A stretch of DNA of 64,000 nt from CAWJLE01 sp963843645 (GTDB lineage: Bacteria; Chloroflexota; Anaerolineae; DAOTYC01), in contig CAWJLE010000003.1 in the NCBI GenBank assembly GCA_963843645.1, positions 1,364,001-1,428,000 on the forward strand. The letters are read 5' to 3'. Within the stretch, counting starts at the first letter, position 1. Each line of letters begins with the position of its first letter. The translations under genes were made by a program, and so were the position numbers. The notes below the pieces were generated by a model that saw only the letters and a list, made by a program, of their open reading frames with translations, made no database searches and was not told the origin of the DNA. Positions 51,651-61,298 of the stretch are shown here, piece by piece.

Positions 51651-53881
51651 ATGAAAACGCCTCGTTTCGCCGTTCGTCCCATCGTACCCGCGGCCGTTGC
51701 CCTGTCGTTGATCGTTACGCTGATCCTGCCTCCGTCGCTGGCGGTCGCGTCCAGTCTGGGCGCGACCGCGTCCATCGACCCTGCTGGGTCGCCCGCCCAG
51801 TCGCCCGGCGATACCTGCGCCGGCCGATCCGCGGTCGCGCCGGCCGATTGGCCGATCGTGCTGTGCGATAGCTTCGACTCCAACCCTGACAAACGCTGGA
51901 CTACAGGTATTTCGAGCGATGACAATGCTATCTCCAGCCGCACGATCGTCGACGGCAAATACCGTTGGCAGCAGAAGGCCCTGAAAGGATTCTTGTCTTA
52001 CGTAAAGTATCTCGACGCCACTTTGAGCGATTTCTTCGTCGCTGTCGACGGCCGGGTCGTGTCCGGCCCGGAGACGGCCCAGTATGGCCTGTCCTTCAGG
52101 CAGATGGACAACAACAACTATTATGCTTTCCAGATCCGCGAGCAGGGTCAATACCGCGTCGACGTGTTGATCGACGGCAATTGGACTACCCTCAGCGACT
52201 GGACCGATACCACGGCGATTCGGGCCGGTCAGGTCAATCGGCTTGCAGTGAAGGGCGCGGGGAACGCCTTCACGCTGTACATCAACGACGAGACAGTGTC
52301 CAATTTCACCGACGACAAGCTGTTGGAAGGGTTGGTCGCCATCAATACGACTCTGAATGCCGGAGAGGAGGCCCTGTTCGAATTCGACGACCTCGAGCTG
52401 CGGGCGCCGGCGCCCACTCCGACTCCGACCGCCACGCTCGCACCGACTGCAACGCCAACACCGCGACCCACTCGCGCCCCCACCACGGCGCCTGAGACGC
52501 AGACGCCCACTGCAGGTGGCACTTGTGAGCAGGACGCCTCGGTCGCGCCGCAGGACTGGCCGCTCGGCGTGTGTGACTCATTCGCGGACAACCAGTACGG
52601 ATGGCCGGCCGCGAGCAGCAGCACACAATACGGCAAAGTGACCTGGGAGCTGAGCTCCGGCATCTATCGTTGGAACGTTCAGGCCACTTCGGGATTCTAT
52701 CAATGAGCGCGGCCGGCCATCAACGCCGTCTCCGACTTCTACGAGTCGGCCATGGTGCGCCGGACCAGCGGGCCGGAGAGCGTAAACTATGGGCTGCAGT
52801 TCCGTTGGGTGGATTCCAACAACTTCTACGCCTTCAACGTGGCGGACACCGGGGAGTTCATCGTCTACCTGATGTATCGGGGACAATGGCAGATCCTGCT
52901 CGACTGGACGTCCAGCGACGCCATCAAACCCGGCGAGGCCAACTTGCTCGCGGTGAAAGCCGACAAGGCTTCGCTGACATTCTACATCAACGACGAGCAG
53001 GTGGCCCAATTCAACGACACTCGCCTGACCAGCGGCGTGCCGGGGCTTGGCGTCAGTCTGGACGCCGGACAGGATACGGACATCGAGTTCACGAGCTTCG
53101 AGGTGCGCACCGCCCCGTCAGCTCCTCCAGTCGCCCCACCGACCTCCCTGGCCAAGCCGACGTCGACGAGCACACCCGCGCCGCCGCCCAGCACGCCGAC
53201 CAGCCAGCCGTCACCGACGCCACGCCGATCCGGCGGAACTGCCACGGCCGTCCCGACTACGGAGGCCCTGTCCCCGTTGGGCTGCGAAGCGGATGCGGAT
53301 ATCGCGCCGCTGGACTGGAACTCTTCGGTCTGCGATACCTTCGACAGGGACCAGAGCAAATGGGCGGTCGGCCCGCAGAACGATGAATTCGCCAATCTGA
53401 CTCGGGCGATCAAGGCGGGCTCTACACCTGGAACGTCGACGCCATCAAGGCCGGCGATTTTTCTGCCCGTTATGGTACTCAGTCCGACGAGGTGACCGAC
53501 GCATACGTCGCGGTCGACGCCAGGCTGGTTGCCGGGCCTAAGGACGTGGGCTACGGCCTGCAGACCCGCAAGGCCGACAGCGACAACTTCTACGCCTTCT
53601 TGATCGCTAACGACGGGACGTTCATCACCGAAGCGCTCGTCAACAATGAATGGCGCACCCTGACTGACTGGCAGCCGAGCGACGCCATCCACCCCGGAGA
53701 GTGGAATCGCCTGGCCATCCAGTCCGAAGGCACGCAATTTACCTTCTTCATCAACGGCACGCTGGTCGCTGAGGTCAAGGATAACAGCATCGCGTCCGGC
53801 CAGCCAGGGGTCGCCGTCAGTATGTACGACCCGGTTCAGGTCACGGCTGAGTTCGACAACTTCGCCATCTGGGCACCCTGA
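51651..53881 (+). pseudogene. Secreted three-repeat LamG-like protein, broken by a stop and a frameshift
   Basis: Starts at ATG 51651 with GAGGAG upstream and a signal peptide (VALSLIVTLILPPSLAVASS). Three repeats of about 200 residues begin CAGRSAVAPADWPIVLCDSF, CEQDASVAPQDWPLGVCDSF and CEADADIAPLDWNSSVCDTF. Each ends in a concanavalin/LamG-like beta sandwich, joined by T/P-rich linkers. An in-frame TGA at 52704-52706 falls where repeat alignment expects a normal residue (TGG possible). A one-base change at about 53395-53410 shifts the frame. The restored protein would be about 740 residues and surface-exposed. The breaks could be sequence errors. Confidence 0.7.
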
Positions 53882-53910
53882 GTTTCAACGTCTCGCAGGA
53901 ACCTGTCGTC

Positions 53911-53950
53911 CCGGGCGTGACAGTGGGCCGCTGCTCGCTGTCACGCCCGG
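53911..53950 (+). terminator. Terminator hairpin after the repeat protein
   Basis: A 13-bp perfect stem CCGGGCGTGACAG (53911-53923) with CTGTCACGCCCGG (53938-53950) around a 14-base loop, 30 bases after the stop. It has no long T-run. Confidence 0.65.
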
Positions 53951-54076
53951 TGTGTTCCTGCCACGGATGCTCCTGCCCACGCCGCACGCCGGTCTCCCGT
54001 CATGATTTATTTGACTGTCAACTAACAGGACAGCTTTCGTTTCATATTTCCCATTTCGTCCTTTGCCGAGGTGTGG

Positions 54077-54082
54077 TATAAT
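54077..54082 (+). promoter_or_regulatory. -10 element of mgsA
   Basis: TATAAT about 105 bases before the mgsA ATG, without a clear -35. The following inverted repeat in the leader may be a regulatory site. Confidence 0.45.
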
Positions 54083-54185
54083 AGCCTACGGTAGCCGGTA
54101 GTACCCGAGCTACCGATCATCTGTGCCAGAGAAGCCTGGCTTCGAGCATGAACATCTTTCGATGGCTTCTCGAGGAGACAGTACC

Positions 54186-54641
54186 ATGTTAGACAGCACG
54201 GAACGTCCTGCAGAGCAGCTTGCGCCCAGAAAAACCCTGGCCATAGTCGCCCACGATGGGAAGAAGGCCGACCTCATCGCCTGGGCCACGTTCAATCGTG
54301 GCACCCTCGCACAGTACGACCTGGTGGCGACCGGAACAACAGGCAAGCTTCTGCACGAGAAAGTCGGGCTCGACGTCGAGCGCCTGCAGTCTGGTCCCCA
54401 CGGCGGTGACGCCCAGATCGCGGCCCGCGTCGTTGAGGGCAAGGTCGACTTCGTGTTCTTTTTCGTCGACCCGCTGGACAAACACCCTCACGAGCCGGAC
54501 ATCCAGACGCTGCTGCGCGCCTGCAACGTGCACAACGTCCCCATCGCAACCAACCTGTCTACGGCAGACTTGATCATTGCGTCCGAGGCTTTGCGACTGC
54601 AGGCGCCGATTTGCGCGCCGATGGCCGTCGAAGCCAAATAG
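54186..54641 (+). CDS. mgsA: Methylglyoxal synthase
   Basis: 151 residues from ATG 54186 with CGAGGAG upstream. VAHDGKKADLIAWA (catalytic His and Asp region), ATGTTGKLL (phosphate loop), GPHGGDAQIAA and FVDPLDKHPHEPDI are all MgsA signatures. It converts dihydroxyacetone phosphate to methylglyoxal and phosphate, a bypass used when phosphate is scarce or sugar phosphates build up. Confidence 0.95.
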   Translation: MLDSTERPAEQLAPRKTLAIVAHDGKKADLIAWATFNRGTLAQYDLVATGTTGKLLHEKVGLDVERLQSGPHGGDAQIAARVVEGKVDFVFFFVDPLDKHPHEPDIQTLLRACNVHNVPIATNLSTADLIIASEALRLQAPICAPMAVEAK

Positions 54642-54767
54642 GTGTGATCTGCTCGCGTGGGCACCGCTGCAGCCGCCCAGGAAGAGCTAAGGGTTTCTGA
54701 GATTTCGTTTTTTGGGGGCAGCCTGACAGGCTGCCTCCGCCAACCAAAACAGCGCGTGGAGGCAACT

Positions 54768-56588
54768 GTGAAAGAGATTCTTTCTGGGAACGAAGCCATT
54801 GCTCGCGGCGCGTGGGAGAGCGGTGTCGTCGTCGCTTCCGCTTATCCCGGCACGCCCAGTACCGAGATCCTGGAGAACCTGGCCCGCTATCCGGACGTTT
54901 ATGCCGAGTGGGGGCCAAATGAAAAGGTTTCCATGGACGCGGCTATCGGCGCTGCCTACAACGGACGCCGGGCAATGTCGACCATGAAACATGTGGGCCT
55001 CAACGTCGCTGCGGACTCTTTCTTTTATGTCGCGGAGACCGGCCTGGAGGCGGGGTTGGTGATCGTCTCGGCCGATGATCCTGGTATGCACAGCTCTCAG
55101 AACGAACAAGACAACCGGCACTATGCCGAGTTTGCCCGGATCCCTTGCCTGGAGCCGACTGACAGCCAGGAAGCGAAAGATCTGGTGGGTGTTGCTTTAG
55201 ACCTCGGTGAGCAGTTCGACACGCCCGTTCTGCTGCGCATCACCACTCGAATCGCACACTCCAGCTCCCCAGTGGAGCTTGGCGAGCGCGAAGAGCATGC
55301 ACCGCAATTGGACCGTTTTCCACGGAACCCGCAAAAGTACGTGGCGCTGCCCGCTCACGCGCGGCGCCTGCACGTAATCGTGGAAGAGCGCCTGGGACGG
55401 CTGGCCGAATTCGCCGAGTCTTTTCCGTACAACCGAATCGAAATGGGCAGCACAGAGCTGGGCATCGTCAGCGCCGGGGTGGCGTACCAATATGCGCGTG
55501 AGGTTTTCCCGCACGCCTCTTTCCTGAAGCTTGGGATGACCTATCCTCTGCCCTCTCGTCTCATCGCCGAGTTCGCCGGGCGCGTCAAGCGTCTCATCGT
55601 CGTCGAGGAGCTCGATCCCTTCATCGAGAACCACATCCGCTTGATGGGCCTGCCTGTGGAGGGGAAGTCCATCTTCCCATTGTGCGGTGAGCTGAGCACC
55701 AGCACCGTCCGTGACGCTGCCATCGCCGCCGGGCTCCTGCCCGACTCTAGCCGCGTACCGACCGTCGCCGTGGATACGAGCGGTCTGCCCGTGCGTCCGC
55801 CCGTCCTTTGCCCCGGCTGCCCGCATCGTCCGGTGATGTCCGTTTTGCGCAAGCTGAAACTCACCGTCATGGGCGACATCGGGTGTTACACGTTGGGGAC
55901 CATGCCGCCGCTGAATGCGGTTCATTTCTGCGGATGCATGGGGGCCGGCATCGGCGTGGCCCACGGGGCCGACATCGCCCACACCCGAGGCCTGGGCGGC
56001 GGACAGCCCAGTGACGAGCACTACGTGGCCATCATCGGTGACTCGACTTTCTTCCACACCGGCCTGCCCGCCCTGCTGAACGTCGTCTACAACAAGAGCC
56101 GCGTGATCACCGTCATCATGGACAACCGGTCTACTGCCATGACGGGGCACCAGCAGAACCCCGGCACAGGATTCACGCTACAGGGACAGGCCACTGCCGC
56201 CATCGAGCTGGAACCCTTGGTCCGTGCAATGGGCATTCCGGCCGAGGCGGTTCACACCGTGGACTCGTACGACGTGGCTGCGGTGGAGGACGTCTTCAAG
56301 AAGAGCCTCGCCATCGACGGCCCGTCGGTGATCATTACGCGCCGAGAATGCGCGCTCTTGCCGGCTGTGCGCAAGCAGTACGTGCCCCTAAGCGTAAATA
56401 CCGATCTCTGTATCGCTTGTGGCACCTGCCTGCGTCTGGGGTGTCCCGCACTCTCGCAGGGCGAGGAGATCTACGAGAAGACCGGCAAGCGCAAGTCACA
56501 GATCGACCCGCTGCTGTGCACCGGCTGCGAAGTCTGCGCGCAGGTCTGTCCGAAATCGGCCATCCGCTTTCGGTCGCAGGTGCAGTAG
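54768..56588 (+). CDS. iorA: Indolepyruvate ferredoxin oxidoreductase alpha subunit
   Basis: 606 residues from GTG 54768, chosen for the GGAGG site; the frame opens at 54657. The pyruvate-oxidoreductase-like domain begins SAYPGTPSTEIL. The thiamine-diphosphate domain contains CPGCPHRPV and GDIGCYTLG with GDSTFFHTGLPALLNVVY. Two ferredoxin clusters close the protein: CIACGTCLRLGC and CTGCEVCAQVC. It oxidises arylpyruvates to acyl-CoA. The usual beta subunit gene (iorB) is not adjacent. Confidence 0.93.
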   Translation: MKEILSGNEAIARGAWESGVVVASAYPGTPSTEILENLARYPDVYAEWGPNEKVSMDAAIGAAYNGRRAMSTMKHVGLNVAADSFFYVAETGLEAGLVIVSADDPGMHSSQNEQDNRHYAEFARIPCLEPTDSQEAKDLVGVALDLGEQFDTPVLLRITTRIAHSSSPVELGEREEHAPQLDRFPRNPQKYVALPAHARRLHVIVEERLGRLAEFAESFPYNRIEMGSTELGIVSAGVAYQYAREVFPHASFLKLGMTYPLPSRLIAEFAGRVKRLIVVEELDPFIENHIRLMGLPVEGKSIFPLCGELSTSTVRDAAIAAGLLPDSSRVPTVAVDTSGLPVRPPVLCPGCPHRPVMSVLRKLKLTVMGDIGCYTLGTMPPLNAVHFCGCMGAGIGVAHGADIAHTRGLGGGQPSDEHYVAIIGDSTFFHTGLPALLNVVYNKSRVITVIMDNRSTAMTGHQQNPGTGFTLQGQATAAIELEPLVRAMGIPAEAVHTVDSYDVAAVEDVFKKSLAIDGPSVIITRRECALLPAVRKQYVPLSVNTDLCIACGTCLRLGCPALSQGEEIYEKTGKRKSQIDPLLCTGCEVCAQVCPKSAIRFRSQVQ

Positions 56589-56592
56589 GAGC

Positions 56593-56717
56593 GATCAGCA
56601 CTCAGCTGTCAGGGACCGGTTGGCGGCAATCCGAGGCAACCGGGCGTTGATCGCAGCCCAAGCGGTTACCAACTGGAAGGCGGACAGAAACCGTTCGCCG
56701 AACGCTGAGTGCTGATC
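56593..56717. repeat. Inverted repeat flanking a 97-base loop
   Basis: GATCAGCACTCAGC (56593-56606) and GCTGAGTGCTGATC (56704-56717) are perfect complements between iorA and the M50 gene. The arms resemble the degenerate units at 40309-40344, so this may be a small dispersed element. Confidence 0.6.
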
Positions 56718-56745
56718 TCTGTTCGCTCAAGAAGGCAGGTGTGCT

Positions 56746-57864
56746 ATGCAATCCTCCATCCAGCTCGGCCGCATCTTCGGTATTCCGATCGGGATCAACT
56801 ACTCCTGGCTTGCCATCTTCGCGCTGATCACTCTGTCGCTGTCGATGGTCTACTTTCCTTCGAGCCATCCCGACTGGCCGGTCGCGGTGACCTGGATCGT
56901 CGGCACCGCGACGAGCCTGCTCTTCTTTGCTTCGGTGCTGATCCACGAGCTGTCGCACAGTGTGGTCTCGGTAGCACAGGGCATCCCCGTGAAGAGCATC
57001 ACGCTGTTCATCTTTGGCGGGGTGTCCAACATTTCCGCGGAACCGCGGCGCGCCCGTGACGAATTCTGGATGGCCATCGCCGGCCCTGGGTCCAGCTTGA
57101 TCCTGGGCGCTTTGTTTGGGGCAGGCTGGCTCGTCCTGAATCCTGTTTACGAACCCGCGGCAGCGCTGTGCCGCTGGCTGGCGGGCATCAACGTCAGTCT
57201 GGCCGTCTTTAACCTGATCCCCGGTTTTCCGCTCGATGGCGGGCGCGTCCTCCGCTCCGTCGTCTGGGGCATCACGGGCAATCCCTTCAAGGCCACGCGC
57301 GCGGCGTCGCTGCTGGGCCAGGGCGTCGCCTACCTCTTCATTCTCTTCGGCTTCTTCATGGCCTTGCGCGGCAACTGGGACGGCCTGTGGCTGGCCTTCG
57401 TCGGCTGGTTTCTGGAGAATGCCGCCTCCCAGAGCTATCGACAGGTGGCTCTCCGCGAGGCGCTGCACGGCGCCACGGCCGGCGACCTGATGACGCGCGA
57501 ATGTTCCCGAATTCCAGACGATTTGCTCGTCGACGAGTTCGTCAACGAGTATCTGTTGACCCAGGGGCGGCGCTGCTTCCTGGTCACGGCTGACGACGAA
57601 CACCTCACCGGCATGATCACTCTGGGCAACGTGAAAGAGATTCCAAAGTCCGAGTGGCACGACATCACCATCGGGAAGGCCATGACGCCGCTGGCTAACT
57701 TGAGACGGGTCAAACCCACCGACGACGCCGCCACAGTTCTAGACATGATGGACGAGGCTGACGTTAACCAATTGCCCGTCGTGGAGGACGACCATCTCAT
57801 CGGGCTGATCGGCCGCGATGCGATGTTGCGCTTCATCCGCACCCGTAGCGAGCTCGATATGTAA
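56746..57864 (+). CDS. Site-2 protease family (M50) with two CBS domains
   Basis: 372 residues. The zinc site HELSH is at about 68-72 and the second ligand is in NLIPGFPLDGGR at about 157-168. About six helices span the membrane. Two CBS domains lie C-terminal (TAGDLMTRECSRIP, then IGKAMTPLANLRRV and the LPVVEDDHLIGLIG end). Members cleave substrates inside the membrane and are gated by nucleotide binding to CBS. The substrate is unknown. Confidence 0.9.
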   Translation: MQSSIQLGRIFGIPIGINYSWLAIFALITLSLSMVYFPSSHPDWPVAVTWIVGTATSLLFFASVLIHELSHSVVSVAQGIPVKSITLFIFGGVSNISAEPRRARDEFWMAIAGPGSSLILGALFGAGWLVLNPVYEPAAALCRWLAGINVSLAVFNLIPGFPLDGGRVLRSVVWGITGNPFKATRAASLLGQGVAYLFILFGFFMALRGNWDGLWLAFVGWFLENAASQSYRQVALREALHGATAGDLMTRECSRIPDDLLVDEFVNEYLLTQGRRCFLVTADDEHLTGMITLGNVKEIPKSEWHDITIGKAMTPLANLRRVKPTDDAATVLDMMDEADVNQLPVVEDDHLIGLIGRDAMLRFIRTRSELDM

Positions 57865-57891
57865 GGTAAATCCCCAAATACCTCACGCCAC

Positions 57892-57920
57892 TTGAAAAAT
57901 CACCCGGCATCTGCTAAACT
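57892..57920 (+). promoter_or_regulatory. Promoter of the redox gene group
   Basis: TTGAAA at 57892-57897, 17-bp spacer, TAAACT at 57915-57920 with a TGC extension; the gene starts at 57979. Confidence 0.5.
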
Positions 57921-57978
57921 GTACCCCTAACCGACGCCGGAACCGTCCGGTTGCCGGTCACGGGAGGACACAACTTAA

Positions 57979-59976
57979 ATGAGCGATCAAGCCCTGGCCA
58001 CGTTGCAGGATGCCTGGCGTCTGGCCATGAAGCGCGAACAGGATGCGTTCGATTTCTACAGCAGGCTCGCCGAAAGCACGACGGATGCGGCAATGAAGAC
58101 GTTCTTCTCCGAGCTGGCTGAGGAAGAGACCCACCACAAATCGCGCCTGATCCGGGAGTACCGGCGCCTGTTCGACACAGAATCCGGCCCGTCGCTGGCG
58201 GATCTCGTGGCCGGTGACGCAGCCCCCGACCAGTCGGGCCGGGTCGCCTGGATGGAGTGGAACGAGGATACCTTTCGCCTGGCGCGAGAGATGGATTTGC
58301 CCATTCTGCTCGACATCCATGGTGTGTGGTGCCATTGGTGCCACGTTATGGACCGGGGCACGTACGAAAACCCCGACGTCGCATCGCTCATCAATGCCGA
58401 GTTCATTCCGATCCGCGTGGACACGGACCGCCGGCCGGACATCAACGCCCGCTACAACATGGGCGGCTGGCCCACCACGGTGATCCTCACCCCGGCCGCG
58501 GAAGTGCTGACCGGCCGCACGTATATCCCTCCGGACGACATGCTGCGCCTCCTCCGCCAAACGGCCGAATATTATCACCAGAACCGCGATCAACTCGCCG
58601 AGCGCCTGGCGACCTCCGAGGCTCGCCGCAGCGACGCGAGCACCAAGGCACGCGCCGCCGGCCCGATATCGCCCGTCATCGTCGAGGACGTCGCCGGAAG
58701 CATCGTCGCCAATTTCGATCGTACGAACGGCGGGTTTGGGGACGCCCCCAAGTTTCCACTGCCGGAGGCGCTGGAACTGGCGCTGTCGCTCCACTACCGC
58801 ACGGTCGATCCGCAACTCAAGCGCGTCGTGGAGTTGACGCTGACCAACATGGCCACCGGCGGCATATTCGACCAGGAAATGGGCGGATTCTTTCGCTACT
58901 CCACCACCGCCGACTGGACGGTTCCGCATTTCGAGAAGATGGCGGAGGACAACGCCAGGCTCATTCGCCTGTACCTGGAAGCCTACCAGGCCATGGGAAA
59001 AGACTTGTATCGCCAGACGGCACAAAAGACCATCGATTACGTCAACTCAAGTCTGTACGACCAGACACACGGCTTTTTCTATGGGAGCCAGGACGCCGAC
59101 GAAGAATACTACGCGCTTGCACGGCTGGAACGAGAGAGCCGGACCGCGCCGCGCGTCGACCGGACCGCGTACACCAGCAGCAATGCGATAATGGCGATGG
59201 CATATTTCGAAGCGGCCGTGGTGTTGGAAGAGCCGGCCTACGCCCGCCAGGCCATTCGCACCCTGGACTTCTTGTGGGAACACTGCCACGAAGACGGCAT
59301 CGGCATGTTCCGTTACTTCGACGGTCGCCCGCACGTTCCGGGCCTTCTGGCCGATCAGGTGTGGACGGCGCGCGCTTTACTGCACGGCTACCAGTACGTC
59401 GGGCGCTCGGCGTACTTGAAACAGGCTATCGAGCTGATGGACGAGTCGGTCTATCAGCAGTACGTGGATGAAGAAGGCGTCGGTTACATAGACTGTGTGG
59501 TCGACGCCAACGCGCCAGGACGGCTGAAAGATGGACTGAAGAACATTGATGAGAATGCGTGGGTGGCGGAAGTCTCCACTACTCTGTTCCGTCTGACAGG
59601 CGAGGAGCGGTACCAGGACGCCGCTGAATTCGCACTGGCGGCTTTTGGCGCCGGGTACCAGGGTTACCGGCACTTCGCATCGGCCTACGCTCTGGTCGTG
59701 GACCACGCCTTGCGGCCTTATACGACGATGACCGTGGTCGGGGATCCCCAGCAACCGCAAACAGGCACACTGCTGCAGGCCGGTCTCGCCATCTACGTGC
59801 CGAACCGGATCGCCCGCGTGCTGGACCCGGCCTGGGACCAGGCAGAGATCGAACAACTCGGGCTGCCGGCTTCTGACTCCCCCATCATTCAGATTTGCCG
59901 CGGCGACGTCTGTGCTGAGCCGGTCGGTGACCCCGACCAGGTAGCTCCGGCCATCGCCGCGCTCGCCGCATCGTAG
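57979..59976 (+). CDS. Rubrerythrin-like domain fused to thioredoxin-domain (DUF255/YyaL) protein
   Basis: 665 residues. Residues 10-60 form a ferritin-like helix pair with KREQDAFDFYSRLAE and EEETHHKSRL, carrying the Glu and His of a diiron site. A linker leads to the DUF255 thioredoxin-like domain with VWCHWCHVM at about 114-122. The (alpha/alpha)-barrel of the YyaL/SPATA20 family follows (FSKFP-type segment GGFGDAPKFPLPEAL, MGGFFRYSTTADWTVPHFEKM). The N-terminal fusion with half a rubrerythrin is unusual. Diiron peroxide chemistry with a thiol domain suggests oxidative-stress defence. Confidence 0.88.
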   Translation: MSDQALATLQDAWRLAMKREQDAFDFYSRLAESTTDAAMKTFFSELAEEETHHKSRLIREYRRLFDTESGPSLADLVAGDAAPDQSGRVAWMEWNEDTFRLAREMDLPILLDIHGVWCHWCHVMDRGTYENPDVASLINAEFIPIRVDTDRRPDINARYNMGGWPTTVILTPAAEVLTGRTYIPPDDMLRLLRQTAEYYHQNRDQLAERLATSEARRSDASTKARAAGPISPVIVEDVAGSIVANFDRTNGGFGDAPKFPLPEALELALSLHYRTVDPQLKRVVELTLTNMATGGIFDQEMGGFFRYSTTADWTVPHFEKMAEDNARLIRLYLEAYQAMGKDLYRQTAQKTIDYVNSSLYDQTHGFFYGSQDADEEYYALARLERESRTAPRVDRTAYTSSNAIMAMAYFEAAVVLEEPAYARQAIRTLDFLWEHCHEDGIGMFRYFDGRPHVPGLLADQVWTARALLHGYQYVGRSAYLKQAIELMDESVYQQYVDEEGVGYIDCVVDANAPGRLKDGLKNIDENAWVAEVSTTLFRLTGEERYQDAAEFALAAFGAGYQGYRHFASAYALVVDHALRPYTTMTVVGDPQQPQTGTLLQAGLAIYVPNRIARVLDPAWDQAEIEQLGLPASDSPIIQICRGDVCAEPVGDPDQVAPAIAALAAS

Positions 59977-60075
59977 GGGAGAACTTCGACGACGAAATCC
60001 GGAAATTGCAGGCGTGCGTATGCATGAAGAGCTCAATAGAGAATCCAGTTGATTCTTGAGCCCGGAGGTTTCACC

Positions 60076-60594
60076 ATGCACGTCACAGTATACACCACAC
60101 CCACCTGTCCGTTCTGCCGCCAGGTTAAGGACTACCTGTCGCGCCGCAACGTGCCCTACGTCGAACGTAACGTGGCCGCGGACGCGCGGGCGGCCACGGA
60201 GATGGTCCGTCTCACCGGATCGGAAGCCGTGCCCGTTACTGTCGTCGACGGGAACGTGATCATCGGCTTCGACCAGGCGCGCCTGAACTACTTTCTAAAC
60301 CGCGCGGCGAACGCACCGATTCGCCTGGGCGCTTCGGTGGCCAGCGCCGATCGCATTGCCGAGCAGACGGGCGGTGGAATTACGATCGGAGCGTACGTAG
60401 GCGCGGTCCGTCCCGGGTCTATCGCCGCGCGGTCAGGCCTGCAAAAGGGCGATGTAATCGTAGAGCTGGCGGGTCGCCCCATTCGCAGCGCCAAGGACAT
60501 CGACGGCGCCATTGCCTCTCTGAGCCATGGCCAAACGTCCACGCTGACTTATCTCCGTGGACGGGAGCGACAGCGGGTCCAGTTCGTGGTCTAG
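60076..60594 (+). CDS. Glutaredoxin-PDZ fusion protein
   Basis: 172 residues from ATG 60076 with GGAGG upstream. The glutaredoxin domain has VYTTPTCPFCRQVKDYL (CPFC redox motif) and VPVTVVDGNVIIGFD at about 52-66. A PDZ domain follows from about 95 with GAVRPGSIAARSGLQKGDVI and GRPIRSAKDID. Joining a thiol oxidoreductase to a peptide-binding PDZ suggests targeted repair of exposed C-termini, which is inferred. It lies between the two ferritin-like proteins. Confidence 0.88.
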   Translation: MHVTVYTTPTCPFCRQVKDYLSRRNVPYVERNVAADARAATEMVRLTGSEAVPVTVVDGNVIIGFDQARLNYFLNRAANAPIRLGASVASADRIAEQTGGGITIGAYVGAVRPGSIAARSGLQKGDVIVELAGRPIRSAKDIDGAIASLSHGQTSTLTYLRGRERQRVQFVV

Positions 60595-60597
60595 AGT

Positions 60598-60632
60598 CAG
60601 ACGTCCGAAGTCCCGTGGACTTCGGACGTCTG
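60598..60632 (+). terminator. Hairpin after the glutaredoxin-PDZ gene
   Basis: A 15-bp perfect stem (60598-60612 with 60618-60632) and a 5-base loop, directly after the stop. The core GTCCGAAGTC/GACTTCGGAC is related to the palindrome at 63061-63091. No T-run follows. Confidence 0.6.
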
Positions 60633-60710
60633 GTGTGAGATAATGCCAGGCAATCATTCGTGTCATCCGTGCCGCACTACACTACACTACGCGTGAAAGG
60701 GGAACCAGTA

Positions 60711-61208
60711 ATGACAGACGAGACCGCTTCGGCCGTCGAAACGCTCCGGCAGGCAATGCTTAACGAGGAGATGACCCGGGACTTCTACCTGGACGCCGCT
60801 CAAAAGGTCATCGACGAGAAGGGGCGTAAGATGTTTACCGATCTGGCCGCCGAGGAAGTAGTGCACATGACGACCGTGCGTAAGCAGTATGAATCCCTCA
60901 AAGCCGGCCATGGCTGGACCGTCGCTGCCGACTTCGAGCACATGGGCGACGTAGACATCACCCCTCTTCAGTTCAAGCGCGAACAGATGAAGAGCGGCGT
61001 GCGGGAATCTTCATCTGATCTCGACGCTCTCGTTCTCGCCGCGGAGATGGAAAACAACAGCTTCGTGTATTACTCCGAAGCGTACACTAAGACTACTGAA
61101 CCTATGGCCAAACATCTGTACGGCTCCCTCGTCAAGGCGGAGCGCAGCCATTTCAACCTGGTCATGACCAACTGGGAAACGCTCGTCAACACTGGTTTCT
61201 GGAGATAA
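60711..61208 (+). CDS. Rubrerythrin-like ferritin domain protein
   Basis: 165 residues from ATG 60711 with AAGGGGA upstream. Four helices with LNEEMTRDFYLDAA, LAAEEVVHMTTV, AAEMENNSFVYY and KAERSHFNLV hold the E-x-x-H pairs of a diiron site. There is no C-terminal rubredoxin domain. It probably reduces peroxide or binds iron. It follows the glutaredoxin-PDZ gene and repeats the ferritin-like theme of the fusion protein. Confidence 0.87.
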   Translation: MTDETASAVETLRQAMLNEEMTRDFYLDAAQKVIDEKGRKMFTDLAAEEVVHMTTVRKQYESLKAGHGWTVAADFEHMGDVDITPLQFKREQMKSGVRESSSDLDALVLAAEMENNSFVYYSEAYTKTTEPMAKHLYGSLVKAERSHFNLVMTNWETLVNTGFWR

Positions 61209-61298
61209 TCGCATCTGATCACACTCAACACAGGCCCAGCCGTCCGCAATGTGGATGGCTGGGCTTGCGTTTTGCTGCGCTTCGGCGGGGGCTCAGGA

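Larger units (their letters stand above)
53882..54185. other. Intergenic region with terminator and mgsA promoter
   Basis: 304 bases. The terminator at 53911-53950 and the TATAAT of mgsA at 54077-54082 are here. An inverted repeat CGGTAGC/GCTACCG (54089-54095, 54109-54115) lies in the mgsA leader. Nothing else is recognised. Confidence 0.5.

Noticed and set aside
52704..52706. TGA recoded as Trp or selenocysteine
   Set aside because: TGA ends many genes here, and no selenocysteine insertion structure is apparent; a nonsense change or sequence error is simpler.
54714..54740. Hairpin GGCAGCCT/AGGCTGCC as a terminator of mgsA
   Set aside because: It is preceded rather than followed by a T-run, so it does not fit an intrinsic terminator on either strand.
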